Of a stretch of DNA of 64,000 nucleotides, positions 10,084 through 20,700 are shown piece by piece (position 1 is the first letter of the stretch; the number at the start of each line of letters is the position of its first letter). This DNA comes from Pseudohaliea rubra DSM 19751 (GTDB taxonomy: Bacteria > Pseudomonadota > Gammaproteobacteria > Pseudomonadales > Halieaceae), in assembly GCF_000764025.1 (NCBI RefSeq), contig NZ_KN234746.1:112274-176273 (forward strand), in the 5' to 3' direction. The notes beneath the pieces were generated by a model. It ran no database searches. It was not told the DNA's origin and saw nothing but the letters and a program-made list of their open reading frames with translations. A program made the position numbers and the translations under genes.

Positions 10084-11246
10084 CAGAGGGCGTTACCGAT
10101 TGCCGCGGAGCGACGGTAACGCTCATTGCGTCGCGTGCGGTCCTCCACCTGCCCGACCAGCTGCCCGCAGGCGGCGTCGATGTCGTCGCCCCGGGTGGTG
10201 CGCACTGTCACCCGCAGCCCCGCATCCACCAGCACCTTCCAGAAGCGCGAGACGGCATTGCCGCTCGGACGCTCGAAGCCGCTGTTGGGGAAAGGGTTGA
10301 AGGGGATCAGGTTCACCTTGCAGGGGTAGTCCGCAAGGAGCGCCACCAGTTCCCGGGCGTGCTCCGGCTGGTCGTTCACACCCGCAAGCAGCGTGTACTC
10401 GATGGTCACCACGCGCTTCGTATCGCTCTGCGCGTCGATGTAGCGCCTCGCGCTGGCCAGCAGCTCCGCCACCGGGTACCGCTTGTTAATGGGCACGATA
10501 CGGCTGCGCAGCGCATCGTTCGGCGCGTGCAGGGAGATCGCCAGGCTGGCCTCTGTGTAGCGATGCAACTCGTCGAGGGCCGGTAGCACCCCGGAGGTAC
10601 TCAAGGTAACCCGGCGCTTGGAGATGCCGTAACCGAAGTCGTCCATCATCAGGTTCATGGCGGCGACGACGTTATCGAAATTGAGTAGCGGTTCGCCCAT
10701 GCCCATGAATACAACGTTGGTGACCACGCGATCCTTACCGGCCTTGAAGGCCTTGTAGGAGTCGATGGCCAGCCAGAGCTGGCCGACGATTTCCGCAGCC
10801 GTGAGGTTACGCTGAAAACCCTGCTTGCCCGTGGAGCAGAACTTGCAATCGAGGCTGCAGCCTACCTGCGAGGAGACGCAGAGCGTGGCCCGATCGCCAT
10901 CGGGGATGAGCACGGTCTCCACCAGCGCACCACCGTCCACGCGCACCAGCCACTTACGGGTGCCGTCGGTGGAGTCGCTCTGGCTGGCCACCTCCGGCGG
11001 GCGCACTTCAGCAATGGCCGCGAGCCTGTCGCGCAGGGCCTTTGACAGGTTGGTCATCGCTGCAAAGTCGGTCACGCCCTCGTGGTGCATCCACTTGAGC
11101 AGCTGCTGAGCGCGGAAGGCCTTCTCGCCGATCTCCTCGAACCAGGACGCCAGCCACGGACGCGGCATGCCGAGGAGGTTGACCTTCCCGGCGCTCCCGG
11201 TCTGGCCACGCTCCTGGCTGGCACTGCTGACGATGACGGCGTCCAC
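10083..11246 (-). CDS. rlmN: Dual-specificity rRNA/tRNA adenine C2-methyltransferase RlmN
   Basis: Radical SAM enzyme that methylates C2 of A2503 in 23S rRNA and A37 of some tRNAs. It has 387 residues from a GTG at 11246. The radical SAM triad is [27 protein letters not shown] and [18 protein letters not shown] are family blocks. The C-terminal Cys lies in [12 protein letters not shown]. The GTG start matches the E. coli N-terminus length, and no nearer ATG would keep the conserved GKVNLLGM block. Confidence 0.96.
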   Translation of the reverse strand: MDAVIVSSASQERGQTGSAGKVNLLGMPRPWLASWFEEIGEKAFRAQQLLKWMHHEGVTDFAAMTNLSKALRDRLAAIAEVRPPEVASQSDSTDGTRKWLVRVDGGALVETVLIPDGDRATLCVSSQVGCSLDCKFCSTGKQGFQRNLTAAEIVGQLWLAIDSYKAFKAGKDRVVTNVVFMGMGEPLLNFDNVVAAMNLMMDDFGYGISKRRVTLSTSGVLPALDELHRYTEASLAISLHAPNDALRSRIVPINKRYPVAELLASARRYIDAQSDTKRVVTIEYTLLAGVNDQPEHARELVALLADYPCKVNLIPFNPFPNSGFERPSGNAVSRFWKVLVDAGLRVTVRTTRGDDIDAACGQLVGQVEDRTRRNERYRRSAAIGNAL

Positions 11247-11270
11247 TGGCCTTCTCCGCTTCCCGCCTGC

Positions 11271-11699
11271 CTAGTCCCGCGGGCAGAGTTCGCTGGCGGC
11301 AAAGAAGTAGGCGATCTCGCGCTCCGCCGAGGCCGGGGAATCGGAGCCGTGCACCGCATTGGCGTCGATGGACTCGGCAAAATCGGCACGGATCGTGCCC
11401 GCCTCTGCTTCCTGAGGGTTGGTAGCACCCATAAGCTCGCGATTCTTGGCGATAGCGCCCTCACCCTCGAGGACCTGGACGACCACCGGACCAGAGGTCA
11501 TGAAAGCTACAAGGTCGTTGTAGAAAGGACGCTCCTTGTGCTCGGCGTAGAAACCACCGGCCACCGCTTCCGACAGGCGCAGCATCTTCGCCGCGACGAT
11601 CGTCAGGCCGGCGTCTTCGAAACGGCTGTAGATCCTGCCGATCACGTTTTTGCCGACGGCATCGGGCTTGACGATGGAAAGGGTGCGTTCAACGGCCAT
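11271..11699 (-). CDS. ndk: Nucleoside diphosphate kinase
   Basis: Transfers the gamma phosphate between nucleoside triphosphates and diphosphates through a phospho-His intermediate. It has 142 residues from the ATG at 11699 ([18 protein letters not shown]). The active-site His is in [20 protein letters not shown]. It is the first gene of the run to der. A consensus -10 box TATAAT lies about 70 bases upstream. Confidence 0.97.
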   Translation of the reverse strand: MAVERTLSIVKPDAVGKNVIGRIYSRFEDAGLTIVAAKMLRLSEAVAGGFYAEHKERPFYNDLVAFMTSGPVVVQVLEGEGAIAKNRELMGATNPQEAEAGTIRADFAESIDANAVHGSDSPASAEREIAYFFAASELCPRD

Positions 11700-11767
11700 C
11701 AGGGTTCTCCAGCTGAAAGAATGGTCAGGGGGGCGTGGACCCACAGCGGCCCCGCCCGGGGGCGCAC

Positions 11768-11773
11768 ATTATA
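11768..11773 (-). promoter_or_regulatory. Candidate -10 box of the ndk-der operon
   Basis: TATAAT on the minus strand (plus-strand ATTATA), in the 104-base gap upstream of ndk. No convincing -35 hexamer is seen at 16-18 bases, so promoter strength is uncertain. Confidence 0.45.
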
Positions 11774-11803
11774 CGCTGCCTGCGGCGCGGTTTCAGCCAT
11801 CTT

Positions 11804-12967
11804 TCAATGACTTATTGCCGCCGCCGGGCGGAGCCGCTGAACGCTGACCGCCACCTGCGCAACGGCCTGTTCGATCTCCTCGGCGGTGGTGAAGCGGCCG
11901 AGGCCGAAGCGGAGAGAGCTGTGCGCCAGCGCGTCGGGCAGGCCGAGGGCGCGCAGTACGTAAGAGGGCTCCACGCTGGCGGAGGTACAGGCAGACCCCG
12001 TGGAAAGGGCAAGGTCCTTGAGCGCCAGGAGCAGCGTCTCGCCCTCCACTCCGCCGACGGCGACATTGAGGGCACCGGGCAGGCGGGCCGTGCCGTGCCC
12101 GTTCACGGTGACGTCGCCGATGGCTTCGAGTCCCTCGCGCAGCCGCTCGCGCAGAGCCGTCAGGCGCTGCGCCTCGGCGCCCAGCTCGTCCCGGGCCAGG
12201 GCTGCAGCGGTACCCATGCCCACGAGCTGGTGCGTAGCCAGGGTACCGGCGCGGAGGCCTCGCTCGTGACCACCCCCATGCATCTGCGGCACCAGCGACA
12301 GCTGCGCCCGGCGGCGGACGTAGAGGGCGCCCACGCCCTTGGGACCGTAAAACTTGTGCGCCGACAGGGAGAGGAGATCCACGGGCAACTCGCTCACGTT
12401 CAGGGGCAGCTTGCCGGCGCTCTGCGCGGCGTCCACGTGGAAGGTTACCCCCGCCTCCCGGGCGATAGCGCCGATGGCGGCGATATCATTGACCGTACCG
12501 ATCTCATTGTTGGCATGCATGATGCTGACGAGCCGGGTGTCATCGCGCAGCGCTGCGGCCACCGACGCCGGGGCGATGAGCCCGTCTGCCTCCGGGGCGA
12601 GATAGGTTACCGCGACGCCGCGGCCCTCGAGGTAGCGGCAGGTGTCGAGCACAGCCTTGTGCTCGATGGCCGAAGTAACGATGTGCCCGCGCTCGCCGGC
12701 GGCACGCAGCACGCCCTTGATGGCGAGGTTATCCGCCTCGGTGGCGCCGGACGTCCAGACAAGCTCCCGGGGGTCTGCGCCGATGAGCTCGGCGACGTCC
12801 CGGCGGGCGTTCTCCACGCACATCTCTGCTTCCCAGCCGTAGCGGTGGGAGCGCGAGGCCGGGTTACCGAAGGTGCCGTCCAGGGTGAGACAAGCGGCCA
12901 TGGCCTCGGCAACGCGCGGGTCGACAGGAGTGGTCGCCAGGTAGTCGAGGTAGATCGGGCGTTTCAA
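11804..12967 (-). CDS. iscS: Cysteine desulfurase, IscS type
   Basis: PLP enzyme that releases sulfur from cysteine for Fe-S clusters and tRNA thiolation. The 387 residues begin [14 protein letters not shown]. The PLP lysine is in [12 protein letters not shown] and the persulfide Cys in [17 protein letters not shown], which is the long-loop IscS form rather than SufS. The start appears to be TTG at 12967, overlapping the trmJ stop by four bases (TTGA). No iscR, iscU, iscA, hscBA or fdx accompanies it, although the flanking genes (ndk, trmJ, suhB) are those that normally bracket the isc operon. A role mainly in tRNA thiolation is inferred. Confidence 0.92.
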   Translation of the reverse strand: MKRPIYLDYLATTPVDPRVAEAMAACLTLDGTFGNPASRSHRYGWEAEMCVENARRDVAELIGADPRELVWTSGATEADNLAIKGVLRAAGERGHIVTSAIEHKAVLDTCRYLEGRGVAVTYLAPEADGLIAPASVAAALRDDTRLVSIMHANNEIGTVNDIAAIGAIAREAGVTFHVDAAQSAGKLPLNVSELPVDLLSLSAHKFYGPKGVGALYVRRRAQLSLVPQMHGGGHERGLRAGTLATHQLVGMGTAAALARDELGAEAQRLTALRERLREGLEAIGDVTVNGHGTARLPGALNVAVGGVEGETLLLALKDLALSTGSACTSASVEPSYVLRALGLPDALAHSSLRFGLGRFTTAEEIEQAVAQVAVSVQRLRPAAAISH

Positions 12968-13743
12968 GGCTCGCTCCCGGTACGCGGCTTTTCGAAAACG
13001 GGGCCGCCGGCACGCTCCACCTGCTCGAGGGTGGCCGTGAGCATGCCGCGGAGGATATTCAGCTCCATCTCGTCGAGGCGCACGCGGCCGAAGAGCCTGC
13101 GCAGCCGGGGCATGAGCTGCCGTGGCGCCGCCGGGTTAAGAAAGCCGATGGCCGAGAGGGTCTCCTCTAAATGGGCGTAGAAGCGCTCCATGTTGTCCTG
13201 GGTGCTGAAGGGCGTGTCCCACTCAGCGGTCTCTGCCGCCGGCAAGGCGCCCCCGATCGCCAGCATGCGCAGCTCGTAGCAGACAATCTGCACTGCCATA
13301 GCGAGGTTCAGGGATGTATAGGCCTCATCCGAGGGTATATGCAGGTGCAGATTACAGCGGTTGAGCTCCTCATTGCTGAGCCCCCGGTCCTCGCGGCCGA
13401 AGAGCACGGCGACCCGCTGGCCCGTGTCCGTGGCGGCGGCCATGCGCACCGCGCAGCGCCGCGGATCCTGCACGGGCCAGGGAATGCGCCGGCCACGGGC
13501 ACTGGTTCCGACCACGAACTGTGCGGCGTCAATCGCGCTGTCGAGGTCGGGAACGATCCGCGCCGTCTCCAGCAGGTCCGCCGCGTGGGTAGCGCGGGAG
13601 GTGGCCACCTCGTCAGGAAACTGCCGCGGCGCCACCAGGGTCAGGCGGGACAGGCCCATGTTCTTCATCGCCCGCGCTACGGCGCCGATATTGCCCGGAT
13701 GCGACGTATTCACGAGGACGATGTCGATGAGCTCGGGCCGCAC
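12964..13743 (-). CDS. trmJ: tRNA (cytidine/uridine-2'-O)-methyltransferase TrmJ
   Basis: SPOUT-family enzyme methylating the 2'-O of position 32 in several tRNAs. It has 259 residues. The N-terminal block [25 protein letters not shown] and the knot motifs [15 protein letters not shown] and [15 protein letters not shown] are diagnostic. The start is a GTG at 13743. The gene is divergent from suhB and coupled to the downstream cysteine desulfurase. Confidence 0.95.
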   Translation of the reverse strand: MRPELIDIVLVNTSHPGNIGAVARAMKNMGLSRLTLVAPRQFPDEVATSRATHAADLLETARIVPDLDSAIDAAQFVVGTSARGRRIPWPVQDPRRCAVRMAAATDTGQRVAVLFGREDRGLSNEELNRCNLHLHIPSDEAYTSLNLAMAVQIVCYELRMLAIGGALPAAETAEWDTPFSTQDNMERFYAHLEETLSAIGFLNPAAPRQLMPRLRRLFGRVRLDEMELNILRGMLTATLEQVERAGGPVFEKPRTGSEP

Positions 13744-13804
13744 GGGGCCTCCGTTGATAAGAAGTGACTGGCCGGCAGTTTACCAGAGCCCCACCACCCT
13801 CTGT

Positions 13805-13810
13805 TATACT
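13805..13810 (+). promoter_or_regulatory. Candidate -10 box of suhB
   Basis: TATACT, 58 bases upstream of the suhB ATG, in the trmJ/suhB divergent gap. The best -35-like hexamer, TTTACC at 13779-13784, is 20 bases away, which is longer than optimal. Confidence 0.4.
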
Positions 13811-13867
13811 CCGCGCCCACAGGTCGCGCGGGCTGCCGCCGGCCGGGTACCTGGCACCGGAAAAAAC

Positions 13868-14668
13868 ATGGAACCGATGATCAATATCGCCCTGCGCGCT
13901 GCGCGCAGGGCCGGCGAGCACATCGTGCGCGCCTCCGACGACCTGGACCGCCTGCAGGTGCGCATCAAGGATGCCAACGACTTTGTGTCCGAGGTTGACG
14001 AGCGCGCCGAGGACATCATCGTCGAGCAGCTGAAGCGGGCCTACCCGGGCCACGCTTTCCGCGGCGAGGAGTCGGGCCTGACCGGTGATCCGGCTGCGGA
14101 CTATCAGTGGGTCATCGACCCCCTTGATGGCACCACGAATTTCCTCCGGGGCATCCCTCACTATGCGGTCTCCATCGCCTGTCTCTACCGGGGCAAGGTG
14201 GAACACGCCGTGGTCCTGGACCCGGTGCGCAGGGAGGAATTTACCGCCTCCCGCGGCCGCGGCGCCCAGCTCAACGGCCGACGCGTGCGCGTGAGCAAGC
14301 GCGAGAACCTCGACGGTGCCCTGCTCGGCACGGGCATTCCCTTCCGGGGCCACTGCGACCAGCACCTGGCAGACTATTCAAAGACCCTCGCGGTGCTCGC
14401 CGCGAAGTGTGCCGGCATCCGCCGCGCCGGCGCCGCTTCCCTGGACCTCGCCTACGTCGCCGCCGGGCGTCTGGATGCGTTCTGGGAGATCGGCCTGGCG
14501 CGCTGGGACATGGCCGCCGGCAGCCTGCTGGTGCGCGAGGCCGGTGGGCTGGTGGCAGACCTGGACGGCACCGAGAACTACTTCGAGAGCGGCAACATCG
14601 CCTGCGGTAACCCGAAGTGCTTCAAGGCCGTGTTGCAGGCAGCACGACCTCTGGCCGGCGCCCGCTAG
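13868..14668 (+). CDS. suhB: Inositol-1-monophosphatase SuhB
   Basis: Mg-dependent inositol monophosphatase family member; in E. coli it also binds RNA polymerase and NusA during rRNA transcription. It has 266 residues from the ATG at 13868. Metal-binding motifs are GEESG, the WVIDPLDGTTNF segment and the C-terminal ARWDMAAGSLLVREAGG. Position between trmJ and secF is the pseudomonad arrangement. Confidence 0.96.
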   Translation: MEPMINIALRAARRAGEHIVRASDDLDRLQVRIKDANDFVSEVDERAEDIIVEQLKRAYPGHAFRGEESGLTGDPAADYQWVIDPLDGTTNFLRGIPHYAVSIACLYRGKVEHAVVLDPVRREEFTASRGRGAQLNGRRVRVSKRENLDGALLGTGIPFRGHCDQHLADYSKTLAVLAAKCAGIRRAGAASLDLAYVAAGRLDAFWEIGLARWDMAAGSLLVREAGGLVADLDGTENYFESGNIACGNPKCFKAVLQAARPLAGAR

Positions 14669-14711
14669 TCACCCAGCGCGGGCCGCCCTGCGCCAGAGGC
14701 GCCGCCAGACG

Positions 14712-15626
14712 TCAGGGCGCCGGATCGTCCAGCTCCGCACCCTCCTTCACCGGGATCATGAGGTCTTCCTTGCTCACGCCCAGGAGGAGGAGCGTCGTCG
14801 CCGACACGTAGATTGACGAGTAGGTACCGATGAACACGCCGACAATAAGGGCGACAGCGAAGCCGTGGATCATTTCGCCGCCGAAAAAGGCCAGCGACGC
14901 GAGCACAAGCAGGGTCGTGAGCGACGTGACGAGGGTGCGCCCGAGGGTCTCAGAAAGTGACTGGTTGATCACCTCCACCGGGTCGGCCCGCCGGAGCTTG
15001 CGGAAGTTCTCGCGGATCCGATCAGCGACCACAATGGTATCGTTCAGCGAGTAGCCGATCACGGCCAGCAGCGCCGCCAGCACCGTGAGGTCGAACTCAA
15101 GGCCAAGCACGGAGAAGAACCCCAGGGTGATAAGCACGTCATGCACCAGGGCAGCGACGGCCCCGACGGCGAACTTGAGCTGAAAACGAAAGCCGATGTA
15201 GAGCATGACCAGGCCCAGAGCCAGGAGCATGGCTAACCCGCCCTGCTCGCGCAGCTCCTCACCCACCTGCGGGCCGATGAATTCTGTACGGCGCAGCTCC
15301 ACGGCGGTATCCGATGCTTCCTCCAGCACCGTCAGGACCGCGTTGCCATCCGAGTCCGTGAAGCCCGAAGGCAGGCGGATGAGCACATCCCGGTCCGTAC
15401 CGAAGCTCACCACCGTCGCGCCCTCGTAGCCGCTGTTATCCAGCGTACTGCGGATCGCATCGAGATCGGCGCTGTCGCCGTAATGCACCTCAACCAGGGT
15501 GCCGCCGGTAAAATCGAGACCCCACTCGAGCTGGCGCACGGCCAGGGAGCCGATCGAGACCACCAGCAGTGCCGCCGAAAAGACCACCGCCACCAGACGC
15601 CAGCCCATGAAGTTGAACACCTTCAT
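14712..15626 (-). CDS. secF: Protein translocase subunit SecF
   Basis: Inner membrane partner of SecD; the complex uses the proton gradient to pull exported proteins through SecYEG. It has 304 residues, with a first membrane helix (VAVVFSAALLVVSIGSLAV), a periplasmic P4 region, and the RND-type core with YSLNDTIVVADRIREN. The ATG at 15626 overlaps the secD stop by four bases. Its 3' end converges on suhB with a 43-base gap; a small GCGCC/GGCGC hairpin at 14690-14702 lacks a T tract. Confidence 0.97.
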   Translation of the reverse strand: MKVFNFMGWRLVAVVFSAALLVVSIGSLAVRQLEWGLDFTGGTLVEVHYGDSADLDAIRSTLDNSGYEGATVVSFGTDRDVLIRLPSGFTDSDGNAVLTVLEEASDTAVELRRTEFIGPQVGEELREQGGLAMLLALGLVMLYIGFRFQLKFAVGAVAALVHDVLITLGFFSVLGLEFDLTVLAALLAVIGYSLNDTIVVADRIRENFRKLRRADPVEVINQSLSETLGRTLVTSLTTLLVLASLAFFGGEMIHGFAVALIVGVFIGTYSSIYVSATTLLLLGVSKEDLMIPVKEGAELDDPAP

Positions 15627-17518
15627 GCTACGTCCCCCTGCACGATGTCCTTGCCGATGGCGAGGTGGCGCAAGCGCCGCCCCCCGTAGATGAGATTGAC
15701 CAGCGAGCGCGTGCCCATGATCGCCGTGAACATCGAGGTCAGGATGCCGATGGACAGGGTCACCGCAAAGCCCTTGATCGGGCCCGTACCCACGGCGTAG
15801 AGAATCACCGCCACAATGAGCGTGGTTATGTTGGCGTCGAGGATTGTAGAGACGGCGCGCTCAAAACCCGTGTGGATAGCCATCTGTGGCGCCCTGCCCT
15901 CGCGCAGCTCCTCGCGTATACGGGCGAAGATAAGCACGTTCGCATCCACCGCCATGCCCACCGTAAGCACAATACCGGCAATCCCCGGGAGCGTAAGCGT
16001 CGCACCGATCAGAGACATAAAGGCAAGCAGCAGCACCAGGTTAGCCGACAGCGCGACCACGGCGCAAAGGCCGAAGATCCGGTAATAGAGCACCATGAAC
16101 ACAACCACCAGCGCCAGACCCACCTGCACCGACTTCACGCCGAGGCGGATGTTCTCGGCGCCGAGGGACGGGCCCACGGTGCGCTCTTCAACAAAGGTAA
16201 TGGGCGCCGCCAGAGCGCCGGCCCGAAGCATCAGCGCGAGCTCCGAAGCCTCCATGGGGCTATCGAGGCCGGTAATCTGGAACTGGGCGCCGAGGGCTTG
16301 CTGGATCACCGGCGCGGTAAGCAGTTTCCTTTCGTCGTAGGGCACCTTCACCGGCACCTCGGTACCATCAGCCTGCTCTTCATAGCGGGTGCGGTACTTG
16401 CGCTCGATGAACAGCACGCCCATGCGCCGCTTGACGTTGTTGCGGGTGGCCCGGTTCATGAGCGTGCCGCCTTCACTGTCGAGGCTGATCTGCACATTGG
16501 GCTGGCCATTCTGGTCGAAGCTCGCCTGGGCACCCGACACACGCTCGCCGGTGATAATGATGTCGCGCTCAAGCCACTCGTAGGCGCCGGAGCGCTCCTC
16601 ACTGCGGTACTCAAAGCGCTGCTTCTCCACCGCCGGCGCATCGGGGGCGGCGACAAGGCGGAACTCCAGATTGGCTACCTTGCCGAGGATCCGCTTGGCT
16701 TCCGCCGTGTCCTGGATACCAGGCAACTCGACCACGATACGGTTGCGGCCCTGGCGCTGCACCAGCGGCTCGGACACACCGAGTTCATTGACGCGGTTGC
16801 GCAGGGTCGTGAGGTTCTGGCTGACGGCGTAATCGATAATCTCGTCGACGGTAATATCGGTCATATCGGCATTGAGGCGCCAGCTATCGGCCTCATCAAC
16901 GCGATCGAGGAGCAGTTCCGGGTGCTTGTCCACGACCAGGGCGCGGGCTGCCTCCCGGTCCGCCTCGCTACGAAAGGCCAGAGCCACGCGCCGGTCACCC
17001 TCGACGGTCACACGACCACGGATGCGCTCCTCGCGAAGGACGCGACGGATGGCGCTGTAGTAATACTCCATGCGGCGCTCCACGGCGGCCTGCACGTCCA
17101 CTTCCAGCTTGAAATGCACGCCGCCGGAGAGATCCAGGCCGAGCTTCATGGGCTGGGCGCCCACGGCCAGCAGCCAGTCGGGTGTCGTGGGCGCCAGGTT
17201 GAGAGCGATAATGAAACCATCGCCAAGAGCCCGGGCGACGCGCGCCTGCGCTCGCAGCTGCGCGTCGCGGTCGCGCAGACGGATCAGAGCGTTGCGGCCA
17301 TTGGCATCGATCTCCTCACCGAAGTGGTCGATACCCGCCTCTTCCAGCGCCGCGGTAGCCCGGCGCAGCGTGGCCTCGTCGATGACCTGAGCACTGCTCT
17401 CCCCGGTAAGCTGCAGCGCCGGGTCCGGCGTGTAGAGGTTCGGCGCAGCGTAGAGCAGGCCGAGGCACACGACGCCCAGCACCAGCAGGTATTTCCACAG
17501 GGGATATTTATTCAGCAT
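15623..17518 (-). CDS. secD: Protein translocase subunit SecD
   Basis: Larger SecDF subunit of 631 residues. It has an N-terminal helix (KYLLVLGVVCLGLLYAAPN), the P1 periplasmic head, the motif GLDLSGGVHFKLEV, and the membrane core with LTVGMAVDANVLIFARIREEL. The ATG at 17518 lies about 50 bases below a good promoter. yajC, tgt and queA, which normally precede secD, are not here; the next gene upstream is the 3' end of purL. Confidence 0.97.
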   Translation of the reverse strand: MLNKYPLWKYLLVLGVVCLGLLYAAPNLYTPDPALQLTGESSAQVIDEATLRRATAALEEAGIDHFGEEIDANGRNALIRLRDRDAQLRAQARVARALGDGFIIALNLAPTTPDWLLAVGAQPMKLGLDLSGGVHFKLEVDVQAAVERRMEYYYSAIRRVLREERIRGRVTVEGDRRVALAFRSEADREAARALVVDKHPELLLDRVDEADSWRLNADMTDITVDEIIDYAVSQNLTTLRNRVNELGVSEPLVQRQGRNRIVVELPGIQDTAEAKRILGKVANLEFRLVAAPDAPAVEKQRFEYRSEERSGAYEWLERDIIITGERVSGAQASFDQNGQPNVQISLDSEGGTLMNRATRNNVKRRMGVLFIERKYRTRYEEQADGTEVPVKVPYDERKLLTAPVIQQALGAQFQITGLDSPMEASELALMLRAGALAAPITFVEERTVGPSLGAENIRLGVKSVQVGLALVVVFMVLYYRIFGLCAVVALSANLVLLLAFMSLIGATLTLPGIAGIVLTVGMAVDANVLIFARIREELREGRAPQMAIHTGFERAVSTILDANITTLIVAVILYAVGTGPIKGFAVTLSIGILTSMFTAIMGTRSLVNLIYGGRRLRHLAIGKDIVQGDVA

Positions 17519-17571
17519 CGTCGGGCCCGGTTCGCGGGCGCGGGGATCGCGCCCGGCGGAAAAAAGGCGCC

Positions 17572-17599
17572 ATTATAGAGCACGGCGCCGCAGTCACAA
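17572..17599 (-). promoter_or_regulatory. Promoter of secD-secF
   Basis: On the minus strand a consensus TATAAT (17572-17577) is preceded by TTGTGA (17594-17599, 4/6 match) at 16 bases. The predicted transcript start lies about 45 bases before the secD ATG. This is the best sigma70-like promoter in the window and supports secDF as an independent transcription unit. Confidence 0.6.
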
Positions 17600-17726
17600 G
17601 GGCCCCGGTGCGCACCACTGCGGGAAGGCCCGCCCTGCGGGCGGCGCGTCACCACGCCGACAGGCCACAGCGGTCGCCCCGAATCGGTCATGGCGGGGAC
17701 GGCGCTCCCGCGGGGAGGGGTTGCAG

Positions 17727-20700
17727 CTACCCGAGCCAGGCGCGGGCGTTACGGAACAGGCGCAGCCAGGGACCGTCGTCACCCCAGGCGGGCGGCGCCC
17801 AGGAAAAATTGACGCCGCGGAGCACCCGCTCCGGGTGCGGCATCATGATAGTGGCACGGCCATCGGCGCTGGTCAGCCCCGTGATTCCGGCCGGCGAACC
17901 GTTCGGGTTCGCCGGATAGCGCTCGGCCACGGCGCCATGGTTCTCCAGGTAGCGCAGGGCGATGAGCCCGCCCCTTTCGCAGGCCTCACGGTCCGCCTCG
18001 GTGGCAAAGGCGGCCCGGCCCTCACCGTGAGCGACGGCTACGGGCAGCTGCGAGCCTGCCATGCCTGCGAGGAACAGTGATGGCGAATCCTCCACCCGCA
18101 CCAGCGACAGGCGGGCTTCAAACTGCTCGCTGCGGTTGCGCAGAAAACGCGGCCAGTGCGCGGCGCCGGGAATGAGCTCGCGCAGCGTGGACAACATCTG
18201 GCAGCCGTTGCAGACGCCGAGGGTGAAACTATCGCTGCGGGCAAAAAAGGCCGCGAAGGCCTCCCGCAACGCATGGTTGTAGCGGATCGCCTTGGCCCAG
18301 CCCTCACCGGCCCCGAGCACGTCGCCGTAGGAGAAGCCGCCACAGGCCACGAGGCCGTCGAAGCCGGCAAGGCTCCGGCGACCGGCCGTGAGGTCGCTCA
18401 TATGCACGTCTACGGCCGCAAAACCGGCCCGGTGGAAGGCCGCGGCCATCTCCACCTGACCATTGACACCCTGCTCCCGGAGTATCGCCACCCGGGGCCG
18501 CCGCCCGGTCGCGACAAAGGGAGCAGCCACATCTTCTGCCGGGTCGAAGCTGAGTTCGGCCTGAAGGCCCGGGTCGTCAGCGGTGATGCGTGCGAACTCC
18601 TCGTCGGCACACTCAGGGTTGTCCCGCAGCCGCTGCAGTGCGTGGCTGGTCGCGGCCCAGAGCGCCTGGAGGCGCGAGCGCCGGTCGTGGAGGAGCCGTT
18701 CGCCGGCCACCGCCACGGTAATCGCATCGCCAGGTTCCGCGCGGCCGATCGCAGCAAGGCAGTCGCCGATACCGAGAGCCTCCGCCCGCTCACGCCAGGC
18801 CGGGACCGCCTGACGCGGCACCTGCAGCACGGCGCCGGCTTCTTCACAGAACAGTGCAGCCAAGGCGGAGGGTGCCGCCGGCAGATCCACAGCCAGGCCG
18901 CAGCGGCCGGCAAAGGCCATTTCCAGCAGGGTGGTGATGACACCACCGTCGGAACGATCGTGGTAGGCAAAGAGGTCGCCGCGGGCCAGGCCCCACTGCA
19001 CGAGAGCGAAGAGGCCCGCGAGGTCTCCAGGGCGGTCGACATCCGCCGGGGTATGGCCGAGGCTGCCGTAAACCTGGCAGAGGGCAGAACCACCGAGCCT
19101 CCCGGCGCCGCGGCCGAGATCGAGGAGCAGCAGCTCCGCGTCGGCTGTCGGGTCCAGCTGCGGCGTAGCCACCCGGTGCACATCCGTGACCGGAGCAAAG
19201 GCGGACACAATGAGCGAAACCGGCGCGGTGACCGCCCGCGCTTCGCCGCCCTCTTCCCAGGCCGTGCGCATGGACATGGAGTCCTTGCCCACCGGGATAG
19301 TGAGGCCCAACGCCGGGCAGAAGGTCATGCCCACCGCCCGCACCGTATCGAAAAGCACAGCGTCCTCGTGGCCCACGCCGGCAGCGCACATCCAGTTCGC
19401 CGAGAGCTTGATGTCGGCCAGCGCTGCGATCGGTGCGGCACAGATATTGGTGATCGCCTCGGCCACAGCCATCCGTCCCGACGCCGGGCCATCGAGGAGC
19501 GCGAGCGGCGTGCGCTCGCCCATGGCCATCGCCTCGCCGCGGGCGCCGTCGAAGGTCACCGCGGTCACCGCGCAATCCGCTACGGGCACCTGCCAGGGGC
19601 CGACGAGCTGGTCGCGACAGACGAGGCCGGTGACGCTGCGGTCACCGATGGTAATCAGAAACTGCTTGCTTGCGACCGCGGGCAACTGCAGCACACGCTC
19701 AAGGGCCTCGGTCGGGGACGCCTCCGGCAGCGGTCCCGGCGAACGTACCGGTGGGCGGACGGTCTCCCGGTGCATACCCGGGGGCTTGCCAAACAGCAGG
19801 CTCATGGGCAGGTCCACGGGAGCATCGCCGAGCAGCGGATCCGCGACGGTGAGGTGCTTAGCTTCCGTCGCCTCGCCCACCACCGCAAAGGGGCAGCGCT
19901 CACGCTCGCAGATAGCGGCGAAGCGCTCGAGGTCGTCGCTGGCAACGGCGAGCACATAGCGTTCCTGGCTTTCATTGCACCAAAGCTCGAGGGGCGACAT
20001 GCCGGGCTCGTCCGAGGGCACCGCGCGCAGATCGAAGGCGCCGCCCCGGCCGCCGTCCTTGACCAGCTCCGGGAGCGCATTCGAGAGCCCCCCGGCACCC
20101 ACGTCGTGGATAAAGGCGATGGGATTGGCGTCACCGAGCTGCCAGCAGCGGTCGATGACCTCCTGGCAGCGTCGCTCCATTTCCGGGTTCTGGCGCTGCA
20201 CGGACGCGAAGTCGAGGGATTCCTGACCGACGCCGGAAGCCATGGAGGACGCCGCGCCGCCGCCCAGGCCAATGAGCATGGCCGGCCCGCCAAGCACCAC
20301 CAGCCTTGCGCCCGGCTCGAAAGCGCCCTTCTCCACGTGCTCCGGGGCGATATTGCCATAGCCGCCGGCGATCATGATCGGCTTGTGGTACCCGCGCACC
20401 TCGCCGTCCACGGTGAGCTCGAAGCTGCGGAAGTAGCCGCAGAGATTCGGCCGGCCGAACTCGTTGTTGAAGGCAGCACCGCCGATGGGGCCCTCGAGCA
20501 TAATGTCCAGCGCCGAGGCGATGCGCCCGGGCCGGCCGTAGCCGGCCTCCCACGGCTGTGGCAGCGTCGGCAGCTCGAGGTTGGAGACCGTAAAGCCGGT
20601 GAGTCCCGCCTTCGGCTTAGAACCGCGGCCCACGGCACCCTCGTCGCGGATTTCTCCGCCGGCACCGGTGCCCGCCCCGGGGAACGGCGCAATCGCCGTG

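Noticed and set aside
14690..14702. Hairpin between suhB and secF as a bidirectional terminator
   Set aside because: The stem is only five bases and no T tract follows on either strand.
15665..17578. Open frame of about 637 codons antisense to secD
   Set aside because: No recognisable motifs, a low-complexity His/Arg-rich product, and complete overlap with secD.
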